Positions 57,601 through 64,000 of a stretch of 64,000 nucleotides of DNA are shown in pieces. Origin of the DNA: Cafeteria roenbergensis (taxonomy: Eukaryota; Sar; Bigyra; Bicosoecida; Cafeteriaceae); NCBI GenBank assembly GCA_008330645.1, contig VLTN01000010.1, forward strand, positions 667,616 to 731,615. The letters run 5' to 3'. The notes beneath the pieces are model-generated. The model was not told where the DNA came from and ran no database searches. It saw only the letters and a list, made by a program, of their open reading frames with translations. The translations under genes were made by a program, and so were the position numbers. How positions within the stretch are numbered: the stretch's first letter is position 1; each line of letters starts with the position of its first letter.

Positions 57601-58481
57601 ATGTTTTCGTTGTAAATCTCCAGGTACGAGACGCGCACGTGAAACTCAGCTCCCTGCTCCTCAATGGCGCGCTCGATGCGCTGGAAACAGTCGTGGATCG
57701 CCAGCACCGTCATTCCCGGCTGTTCCTCCGCCCCCATGAGCGTGAAAGTCTTGCCCGAGCCAGTTTGCCCGTAAGCGAACACTGTGCCGTGGTAGCCCTC
57801 CATCACGGCCTCCACGATGGGCACGCCTAGAGACGCGTACACCTGGGACGTGCCCGTGGGGGGCTCAAACGCGTAGTCGAAAGCGTACCGGCGCAGCTTC
57901 TCCCCGTCCACTGTGGTTTCCCACAGCGCATCGCCTCCCTCGTAGATCCACGCGTCCTCGTCGTCAGCAGCGCGCTCCACCTCGCTAAGCGGCCGAGCTC
58001 GAACGCCCACGAGGATGTTTGTCGGACGCACAACCTGCTGTCGCCGCAGCGTGGCCACTTTCCCGCGCTCGCCCGCCACTGCGACTGAGTCCATCACGGA
58101 TGCGGCGGTTCGGGGAGCCCCAGCGCGCCGCCGCGCCTCCCCGGACGACGAAGAGCCCCCGCGACGGGAGCGCGCGCCGAGACGAGAGGCACCCGGCGCC
58201 TCTCCTCGCGAGGAGGAGGAGCGCGAGCGCCTGGCCTGAGCCCGTGCGGCCGTTGCTTGGCCTCCGGCTTCGGCTGCGTTGGCCCCTTTTGCCGGTCCCC
58301 GCGGGGCCGCCTCCGGAGCGCCTCGCTCTCCAAAGCCGTTCCGGCCCCGTGGCCCGTCGCGCGAGCCCGCGGCATCCCACGGGCGCGCGAGCCGCTCGTC
58401 GCTGTCCCGTTGCCGACCTGCTCGGTCGGCCCCAATGCCGGCGCCGCGTGCGCTGCCACGCACGGAAGCAGCCCCCGACAT
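51642..58481 (-). CDS. Kinesin-7 (CENP-E-like) motor protein, about 2,279 aa
   Basis: A plus-end microtubule motor by family. The start is taken as the ATG at 58481 (MSGAASVRG); a second ATG at 58094 (MDSVAVAG), just before the motor, is possible. Layout: basic disordered N-terminus (about 1-155); motor domain from NILVGVRARPL to VNKARVNEV, with P-loop GQTGSGKT at 238-245, switch I NMASSRSH at 351-358 and switch II DLAGSE at 614-619; a neck helix (LVEQLRREIAELRAAL); a Gly/Ser-rich linker; then a coiled coil of about 1,100 residues; and a basic tail ending SLASAPRRRG. GERNRHVTSTRLNMASSRSH, the FRMVIE strand, EAGHINTSLVTLG and SLQFALRAMRVVNKA fit the kinesin-7 subfamily, whose members act in chromosome alignment or cytoskeletal transport. 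The subfamily call is by motif memory; the kinesin call is certain. Confidence 0.93.
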   Translation of the reverse strand: MSGAASVRGSARGAGIGADRAGRQRDSDERLARPWDAAGSRDGPRGRNGFGERGAPEAAPRGPAKGANAAEAGGQATAARAQARRSRSSSSRGEAPGASRLGARSRRGGSSSSGEARRRAGAPRTAASVMDSVAVAGERGKVATLRRQQVVRPTNILVGVRARPLSEVERAADDEDAWIYEGGDALWETTVDGEKLRRYAFDYAFEPPTGTSQVYASLGVPIVEAVMEGYHGTVFAYGQTGSGKTFTLMGAEEQPGMTVLAIHDCFQRIERAIEEQGAEFHVRVSYLEIYNENILDLLNPSGGARLTIGHDPVSGPHVKGLTEEVVLSYDRVIEILRVGERNRHVTSTRLNMASSRSHTLFRMVIEAAFPHGDAFAHGAPHPSPAGAGLTDAGGHGPACAAGAGAGAGAGSRAGSGAGWAQGGPGSPPAQAPCGGRASLRGASPATGPLGISGAEGARRRGGMLDHVMRRGDRSAAGAGGSEAPPQGDRLGPARRLDGAAGLWTAQLPARSQRESSGLLSQTEMAQAHALGDSSWEGGRVRGAPSPLPGQGSAGQVGGTGRASSPSGSSTAHGSACGGGGGGGGCGAGGGGGGVLQGPWGAGRSVRVSCLNMVDLAGSENVKRSGASGQQVKEAGHINTSLVTLGTVISKLVEGAEHVPYRDSKLTRLLSSSLGGNARTAVVVTMSPSGRCVPETRRSLQFALRAMRVVNKARVNEVADRAALVEQLRREIAELRAALVEGGGGMVVTKQGEMVSAEEMLRRMHEYHEQERARIEEEGQAEAARADAGARTASELAHLAFAAAHAVAKLEAAPTVMQLLADATEGRASPAEALAAVLRAVPGFQPRWSRMRLAPGGAADASAAASAGGATELRDVDSPLRHSKARAGAVDGAGPNPQLTPMRPGGWAGGGGNGVTGLLGGRRSDPAGTAAGQGGGGGGGGSLDGANASSSDDEAGSAASETAAGTAKWPSSASARHQLELLAAGATPDRSSRLAESTPPAAARRPRTASSVAAAATPGIRDDGRVGGDFYSPAAFGRRIRALLDRVEEQDRAAEVWAAEREEMRQALEDAAEGRRVAEAGLEDAAEALAAARAAREADAARAAEAEGRAASLAGRARELESEGRRLRADMEAAREDGVAVSELEGELLSANAATQRAEAARGAEAARADALLARAEEAETARGAAAREVESLRRQLERERSRAQLAEEAARAGSEAADAARAEAAAASSSDRSATAALATAERERDAEHERATALEEAVQSAKAQADVAERERASATERAEEAEALASERERAASAAAAAEESARQALEAAEAARETAEAAAAQAASAAATAQEREGALAREAAGLRSALADAESRAAEAASEAAAACEAGAQARRELEEARAGGAASGEEAHQLRLRCESLSRKLAEARQERDALAEEAEAARQSATEAEAERAQRAAEAEEEAARSADQRAAEAAAAAREEAAGSAARDARELAERVRVERAEAEAALRSRWESEVARLRQEHALALAAAAEERRAAVERAAEERSAAVGQAEERWSALLEQQEAARRAAEADMERRWKAALEGASKASEAAAQRAAEREAGLRQEAQTLRAAAAEAARCRKEAERLAAVAADDARAQARRAEEAEAEAARSVAALRDAADHERGEAESLAERAAAEAQASRAECVRLRREAEASREEAQGRALAAAQVEAEAKRAQAAAVAEAQEARAATEAARREAAAQRSRADRAEAAARSHRATAEEASRQAAAANEALEALQLRAEADADEVGDTVERARGRAAAAEARAAALEADARAATERAAEAGRSAQEAQERIRSLRAEAERARSQAREAERAAAGLADRVDAAERAARAARESLDGARAARARAEDEAAALGEQLQHALRAAEEAQAEAAAALEEARAQEQAASGAAAQAGAAGDRAAGLESRLARMQRALSEAQEAAAASERDAREAREAASKESAARTRLADESSRRAAALERRLAEALARVEAAEQRASDAHCRASEEAGAASASGQAARDLEAEAAVLRLEADEARAAARHQAALAQGEAARADAAAARAERAEAEARVLARERDDLERRSLVAEREAREERTRREAAEASDGHARRLLAEARDDAAASSSAGRIGSAFSKGARHPEGSSAEPGAWGHRLQPSSSSSASVAAASVASRGRFSARPAGSGPARESDDGRAGEERRSPSWVLAPDAVAARAWPAANSQPPGAAPPLEPSGASPSSEASVLERLERSASARAGHEPDGARRSQPPSWHDALDDAASLASAPRRRG
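51960..55400 (-). other. Long Ala/Glu/Arg-rich coiled coil of the kinesin
   Basis: About 1,100 residues with heptad-like spacing of Ala and Leu and constant Glu/Arg/Lys charge (for example RRIRALLDRVEEQDRAAEV, EEARAQEQAAS). Proline is nearly absent. It should dimerise the motor and act as a long stalk. The strong alanine bias follows from GC-rich codons. Confidence 0.9.
56340..58025 (-). other. Kinesin motor domain
   Basis: All nucleotide-contact elements are intact: N-1 P-loop GQTGSGKT (57747-57770), switch I N-x-x-SSRSH (57408-57431) and switch II DLAGSE (56625-56642). The microtubule-binding region VPYRDSKLTRLLSSSLGGNA is conserved. With about 220 extra residues between the switches, this motor is much longer than the usual 340. 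Confidence 0.95.
56680..57385 (-). other. Large insert between switch I and switch II of the motor (loop 10 position)
   Basis: The beta strand FRMVIEA is followed by about 220 residues of Gly/Ala/Ser/Pro-rich sequence with polyglycine runs before VSCLNMVDLAG resumes the fold. This is the hairpin between strands 6 and 7, a surface position that tolerates insertions. An unspliced in-frame intron cannot be excluded, although I find no convincing acceptor next to the resumed strand. Confidence 0.8.
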
Positions 58482-58848
58482 GCAAACGACCGATATCCTT
58501 TCGCGAGCAGCGCCACGGAAGCCCCGTCGAGCGCTGTGGCCCTTGCAGGCACCCCCGGTTGCCACTGGCGCGCAAGGCGGCAGAGCCGGGTTGCAGGACA
58601 GCGGCCAACCAGAAGGAGTTGACTGGAGAGGCCTGGGTGCGGCACAATGGCATCGCTCGTCGTGGCATCACCACGGCATCCCGCTTGCCGGTCCGCGCCG
58701 CGCCGGCATGCGGACGCTGCGCCTCTTTGAATTCTTGCCGCTGAGTCGACCGAACATTGTGCGGCCCTCTGGGGCTCTGCACCGGTGCCTGGCCGGCCGT
58801 TGACAGGTCCCAAACGGAGCTCGCCCGCCACTGCGCACTTCGGACGGC
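58482..58848. promoter_or_regulatory. Divergent intergenic region between kinesin and ankyrin genes
   Basis: 367 bp separate the proposed ATGs of two oppositely transcribed genes, so both promoters and 5' leaders must share it. No TATA box or other element is clear. Confidence 0.45.
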
Positions 58849-61800
58849 ATGGCCACAACTGCTGTGGAGGCAAATGCAATGGCAAGCGAGCTCTGGGAGG
58901 CGGCAAAGGCGGGGGACACCGCCGGGGCCAGCAGGCTGCTGGATGCGGGCGCACCGGTGAACTGGAAAAACTCTGCAGCCGTGAGCGCTGGGGCTGTTGG
59001 CATGCTCCCCGCTCGCTGACGAGGGGATGAGGTCCAATACAACCAGCAAGGTGCCTTTGTACCTCCAGTTAGGCTGCTGCACCACGGACCGCGTGGGGAA
59101 GCATGCGGGACAGTCCGGGGCGCGACGGTGATCGGGGCAGCAGCATTGCGACGTGGGTGCCGGTGAGTGGCTATCTGGAGGTGTCGCCGATCGCATGCCG
59201 AGAGGGTTGTGGTTGTGGAGGGCACGTGACCTCGCAGCGTGGTCGGACGGCGCTGATCATGGCGGCATGGTGTGGCCGCAAGGACATGGTGGAGCTGCTG
59301 CTTGACCGGGGCGCCGACATGGAGGCCAAGGACAGGGTGAGTCGGGCAAGGCTGCTATTTTGATGACAGACTGCACGTGGGCGCTATGGGCGGGCCGCGG
59401 ACCGCGTTGGCGATGTGGGGGTGATGTCATGGGGTGCTGGGTGGCGGCGGGTGGATAGGTGCAGGTGGCGTCAGTGGCTTTGTGTAGGAGCTGCGCTTGT
59501 TGACGGCACGTGGCCTCGCAGGATGGCTCGACCGCGCTGATCATGGCGGCTTGGCGTGGCGACAAGGACACAGCGGAGCTGCTGCTTGACCGCGGCGCCG
59601 GCCTGGAGGCCAAGGACAGGGTGAGTCAGCTGAGGTGGCGGTTTTTTGGAGCGGACTTGGCATGGGCGTCACAGGCGGGCCGCGGACCGCGTTGGTGATG
59701 GGGGGCGATGTCATGGGGTGCTGGGTGACGGCGGGTGGAAAGCTGCAGGTGGCGTCAGTGGCTTTGTGTAGGAGCTGTGCTTGTTGACGGCACGTGGCCT
59801 CGCAGGATGGCTCGACGGCGCTCGTCAAGGCCGCATGGAGTGGCGACAAGGACACAGCGGAGCTGTTGCTGGACCGGGGCGCCGACCTGGGGGCCAAGGA
59901 CAGGGTGAGTCAGCTGAGGTGGCGGTTTTTTGGAGCGGACTTGGCATGGGCGTCACAGGCGGGCCGCGGACCGCGTTGGTGATGGGGGGCGATGTCATGG
60001 GGTGCTGGGTGGCGGCGGGTGGAAAGCTGCAGGTGGCGTCAGTGGCTTTGTGTAGGAGCTGTGCTTGTTGACGACACTGGCCTCGCAGGATGGCCGGACG
60101 GCGCTCGTCAAGGCCGCATGGAGTGGCGACAAGGACACAGCGGAGCTGTTGCTGGACCGGGGCGCCGACCTGCATGTCAGGACCTGGGTGAGTCGGGCAA
60201 GGCCGCTGCCTTCGGGGAGGACTGCGTGCGGGCGTCACGGGCGGCCCGCGGACCGTGCTGGCGAGGGCAGCGGTGTGACGGGGTGCTGGGGCGGCTTGTG
60301 GGTGGCAATCGGGAGGTGGCACTGGAAGCGTGCCGTGCGAGGTGTATTCGTTTCGCCCACAAGGCCTTGCAGGATGGCTCGACCGCGCTGATCATTGCGG
60401 CAGAGCGTGGCCACAAGCACACTGTGGAGCTGCTGCTGGACCATGGCGCCGACATGGAGGCCAAGACCAGGGTGAGTCAGATGAGGCATCTGTTTTGAGG
60501 GCGGACCGCGCGCGGGCGTCACGGATGGGCTGCGGACCGCGTTGACGAGGGGACCGGTTTGGGGGGGGTTGCTGGGTGGCAAGTGGGAGGTGGCATTGAT
60601 GGCATGCCGCGTGGGCTGTGGTTGCTGAGGACACGTGGCCTTGCAGGATGGCTCGACGGCGCTCATCATGGCGGCAGAGCGTGGCCACAAGGACGTGCTG
60701 GAGCTGCTGCTGGACCGGGGCGCCGACCTTGGGGCCAAGGCCGGGGTGAGGCAGATGAGAGAGCTGTTTTGATGGTGGGCCGTGTGCAGGCGTCACGGGC
60801 AGACCACTGACCGCGTTGACGATGGGGGCGGTATGATGAGGTGCTGGGTGCTGCTGGCTGTCAAGTTGCAGGTGGCGCTGGTTGCATGCCTTGAGGACCA
60901 TGGTTGTTGAGGGCACGTGGCCTCGCAGGGTGGCCGCATGGCGCTGATCCTGGCGGCTGGCCGTGGCCACAAGGACACGGTGGAGCTGCTGCTGGACCGT
61001 GGAGTTGACCTGGAGACCAAGACCGGGGTGAGTCGGGCCAGGCCGCTGCCTTCGGGCGCGGACTGCACGTGGGTGACACGGGCGGACCGCGGACCGTGTT
61101 GACGATTCATGGGGTGCTGGGTGGCTCGTGGGGGACTAGCTGCTGGTGGCGCTGGTGGCATGCCTTGAGAGCTTAAGTCGGTTTGGACACATGGTCTCGC
61201 AGGATGGTCGCATGGCGCTGATCCTGGCGGCGGAGCGTGGCCAAGAGGACACTGTGGAGCTGCTGCTGGACAGGGGCGCTGGCCTGGAGGCCAAGGGCAG
61301 AGCGAGTCAGGCAAGGCTGCTGTTTTGATGGCGGACTGCGCGTGGGCGCCACGGGCGGGCCGTGGACCGTGCTGACGATTCATGGGGTGCTGGGTGGCTC
61401 GTGGGTGGCAAGTGGGAGGTGGCATTGACGGCATGCCGTGAGACCTGTGGTCGCTGACGACACGTGGGCTCGCAGGATGGCTCGACGGCGCTGGTCCTGG
61501 CGGCATGGAGTGGCCACAAGGACACTGTGGAGCTGCTGCTGGACCGGGGCGCCAACTTGGAGGCCAAGACCGGGGTGAGGCAGGCGAGGCTGCTGCCTTC
61601 GGGCGCGCCCCGCGCGCGGGTGTCACAGGCGGGCCGCGGACCGAGGTGGCCCATGGGGGCGATGTAGTGGTGTGCTGGTTGCCGCTGTGAGTCTAGCCGA
61701 AGGTGGCATCAGCGGCTTTGCGTAGCGCCTGTGGCTGCTGAGGGCACGTGGTGTTGCAGTTTGGCTCGACGGCGCTGATCATGGCGGCTGGCCGTGGCCA

Positions 61801-64000
61801 CATGGACACTGTGGAGCTGCTGGTGGACCGGGGCGCCGACATGGAGGCCAAGACTGGGGTGAGTCGGGCAAGGCTGCTGCCTTGGGGCGCGGACTGCACG
61901 TGGGCGTCACGGGCGGACCGCGGACCGCGTCGGTGATGGGGGCATGCCTTGAGGGCCGTGGTTGCTGGGGGTATGCGGTCTCGCAGGGTGGCCGCACGGC
62001 TCTGATCTGGGCGGCAGAGCGTGGCCACAAGGACACTGTGAAGCTGCTGCTGGACCGGGGCGCCGCCCTGGAGGCCAAGACCGGGGTGAGTCAGGCGAGG
62101 CAGCTGCCTTCGGGCGCGGACCGCGTGCAGGCGTCACGGGCGGACCACGCACCGTGTTGGCGATGGGTGGCGATGCCATGGGGTGTTGGCTGGCTTGAGA
62201 GGGGCAAGCTGCAGGTGGCGATGGTGGCGTGCTTCGAGGGCCGTGGTCGCCGACGACACGTGGCCTCGCAGGGCGGCTCGACGGCGCTGGTCATGGCGTC
62301 ATGGAGTGGTCACAAGGATACGGTGGAGCTGCTGCTGGACCGGGGCGCCGACCTGCGTGTCAGGACCTGGGTGAGTCGGGCAAGGCCGCTTCCTACGGGA
62401 TGGACTGCGCGAGGGCGTCACGGGCGGGAAGAGGACCGTGTTGGCGATGGGGGCGGCTTCATGGAGTGCTGGGGGACTACCAGGTGGCACGCGAGAGGTG
62501 GCGCCGGTGTCATGCCTTGAGGGTTGTGGTCATTGAGGTTTCGCGGCCTCGCAGGATGTCCGCACGGCATTAATCCGGGCGGCTTGGTGTGGCCACAGGA
62601 ACACTGTGGAGCTGCTGCTGGACAGGGGCGCGGACCTGGGCGCCAAGGACAAGGTGTGTCGGGCAAGGCTACTCTCTTGGGGCGGACCGAGTGCGGGCGT
62701 CACGGGCGGGCCATGCACCGTGATGCCGATGGGAATGGTTTATAGGGGGTGCTGGGGCGGCTAGTGAGTGGCAAGCGGAAGGTGGCATCGGCGACGTGCC
62801 GTGAGGGCTGTGGTGACTATGGAATGCGGCCTCGCAGGATGGATCGACGGCGCTGGTCCTGGCGGCGCAAGGCAACCACAAGGACACTGTCGAGCTGCTG
62901 TTGGACCGGGGCGCCAACTTGGAGGCCAAGACCAAGGTGAGACAGGCAAAGGCTGCTGCCTTGGGGCGCGGACTGCGCGCGGGCGTCACGGGCGGGCCGC
63001 GAGCCGCGGTGGCGATGGAGGCGGTGCCATGGGGTGCTGGGCGGCGGTGGATGGCGTTTGGAAGGTGGCATCGGCGACAAGCCGTGAGGGCTGTGGTGAC
63101 TATGGCATGCGGCCTCGCAGGATGGATCGACGGCGCTGGTCCTGGCGGCGCAAGGCAACCACAAGGACACTGTCGAGCTGCTGTTGGACCGGGGCGCCAA
63201 CTTGGAGGCCAAGACCAAGGTGAGACAGGCAAAGGCTGCTGCCTTGGGGCGCGTGCGCGTGACTGCGCGCGGGCGTCACGGGCGGTCCCGCGAGCCGCGG
63301 TGGCGATGGGGCGGCGGTGCCATGGGGTGCTGGGCGGCGGTGGATGTCGTTTGGAAGGTGGCATCGGCGACAAGCCGTGAGGGCTGTGGTGACTATGGCA
63401 TGCGGCCTCGCAGGATGGATCGACGGCGCTGGTCCTGGCGGCGCAAGGCAACCACAAGGACACTGTCGAGCTGCTGTTGGACCGGGGCGCCAACTTGGAG
63501 GCCAAGACCAAGGTGAGACAGGCAAAGGCTGCTGCCTTGGGGCGCGGACTGCGCGCGGGCGTCACGGGCGGGCCGCGAGCCGCGGTGGCGATGGGGGCGG
63601 TGCCATGGGGTGCTGGGCGGCGGTGGATGGCGTTTGGAAGGTGGCATCGGCGACGTGCCGTGAGGGCTGTGGTCGTTGAGAGCACACGGCCTCGCAGGAT
63701 GGCTCGACAGCGCTGACATCAGCCGCAAGGGCAGGCCACAACGACACTGTGGAGCTGCTGTTGGGCCGGGGCGCCGACCAGGACGCCAAGGCCACGGTGA
63801 GTTAGATGAGGCAGCAGTTTCGAGGGCGGACTGCAAGCAGTCGGTTCGGGCCAGCCACAGGCCGCGGACCGCGGTGGCGATGGGGGCGGCGTCATGGGGC
63901 GCTGGGGGGGCGGTGGACGGCTAGCTGCATGTGGAGCTGGTGGCATTCCGTGAGGGCTGTTGGTGTTGACGACACGTGGCCTCGCAGGATGGCCGCACGG
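58849..64000 (+). CDS. Ankyrin-repeat protein, many exons, 3' truncated by window edge
   Basis: Exon 1 (58849-58980) gives MATTAVEANAMASELWEAAK and a first degenerate ankyrin unit. Then come single-repeat exons at 59238-59336, 59522-59620, 59806-59904, 60089-60187, 60373-60471, 60647-60745, 60929-61027, 61203-61301, 61476-61574, 61760-61858, 61987-62085, 62272-62370, 62555-62653, 62838-62936, 63121-63219, 63414-63512, 63698-63796 and 63988 onward (cut). Every complete repeat exon is 99 nt, 33 residues, phase 0 at both ends, with the ankyrin consensus DG-S/R-TAL...AA..GHKDTVELLLDRGAD. The spliced product in the window is 605 residues plus part of another repeat. Ankyrin stacks bind proteins; the partner and any C-terminal effector domain lie outside the window. 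The link from exon 1 to exon 2 is the least certain join. Confidence 0.88.
61302..61303 (+). other. Non-canonical GC splice donor
   Basis: The exon 61203-61301 is followed by GCGAGTCAGG, where all other array introns have GT (mostly GTGAGTC/GTGAGGC). All other array features are conserved, so this is a GC-AG intron or a point-mutated donor. Confidence 0.75.
62778..63675 (+). repeat. Three nearly identical recent exon-intron copies
   Basis: The units around exons at 62838, 63121 and 63414 are almost identical in both exon (DGSTALVLAAQGNHKDTVEL) and intron. A 10-bp length gain with GTGCGCGTGAC-type duplication near 63251 distinguishes the second intron. They are the youngest duplications in the array. 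Confidence 0.93.

Larger units (their letters stand above)
59238..64000 (+). repeat. Tandem exon-intron array, period about 283 bp
   Basis: Distances between successive exon starts are 284, 284, 283, 284, 274, 282, 274, 273, 284, 227, 285, 283, 283, 283, 293, 284 and 290 bp. Introns share sequence as well as exons: a GTGAGTC(G/A)G(G)CAAGG start, a middle GCGGGCCGCGGACCGCG-like block, CATGGGGTGCTGGG, and an end close to TGACGACACGTGGCCTCGCAG. Retaining an intron usually gives an early stop or frameshift. The array therefore grew by duplicating exon and intron together. Confidence 0.95.

Noticed and set aside
58482-58565. Upstream extension of the kinesin to 58565
   Set aside because: That position is a GTG codon; a eukaryotic gene should start at ATG, and the first in-frame ATG is at 58481.
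59238-64000. 283-bp periodicity considered as satellite DNA or nucleosome-phasing repeat
   Set aside because: Each period contains an intact, in-phase ankyrin exon with splice sites, so it is a gene.

Overview
This is about 64 kb of very GC-rich DNA from a nuclear eukaryotic genome, most likely a free-living protist. The evidence for a eukaryote is direct. There is a complete kinesin motor protein. There is an ankyrin-repeat gene split into many short exons with GTGAG donors and GCAG acceptors. Two large secreted or surface proteins have eukaryote-style domain mixing. No bacterial operon structure is visible. A high-GC heterotrophic flagellate (for example a bicosoecid stramenopile) is my best guess, but it rests on composition and gene style only and is weak.

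Layout, left to right. (1) Minus strand, from beyond the left edge to 10229: a secreted IPT/TIG-repeat protein with a signal peptide exon, three repeated carbohydrate-binding-like sandwich modules, cadherin-like repeats and about 24 IPT/TIG domains in the window. Most of the IPT domains lie in five near-identical 837-bp tandem units, and one unit carries a 1-bp insertion that breaks the frame. (2) Plus strand, 10791-11795: an acidic, low-complexity protein of unknown function, divergently transcribed from (1). (3) Plus strand, 12908-13591: a GNAT-family acetyltransferase. (4) Minus strand, 14401-50097: a single uninterrupted reading frame of 11,898 codons. It encodes a giant surface protein with a signal peptide, twelve glycine-rich/discoidin-like modules, a LamG-like domain, about ten SbsA/Big_5-type Ig-like domains, about 18 cysteine-rich repeats, a Gly/Ser hinge, an IPT-like domain, a polytopic membrane region and a cytoplasmic tail. 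(5) Minus strand, 51642-58481: a kinesin-7 (CENP-E-like) motor with a large insert in the motor domain and a coiled coil of about 1,100 residues. (6) Plus strand, 58849 to beyond the right edge: an ankyrin-repeat gene in which every repeat is one 99-nt phase-0 exon, with exon and intron duplicated together at about 283 bp.

Genes (1) and (4) both encode very large, modular, probably cell-surface adhesion-type proteins, and both grow by internal module duplication. Gene (6) uses the same strategy but at the level of exon-intron units. Genes (2), (3) and (5) are not obviously connected functionally to the others. The rest is intergenic sequence, including two short divergent promoter regions, a 15-base G run and a GA-rich tract. 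High GC content creates very long spurious open frames on the opposite strands, and these have been left out.
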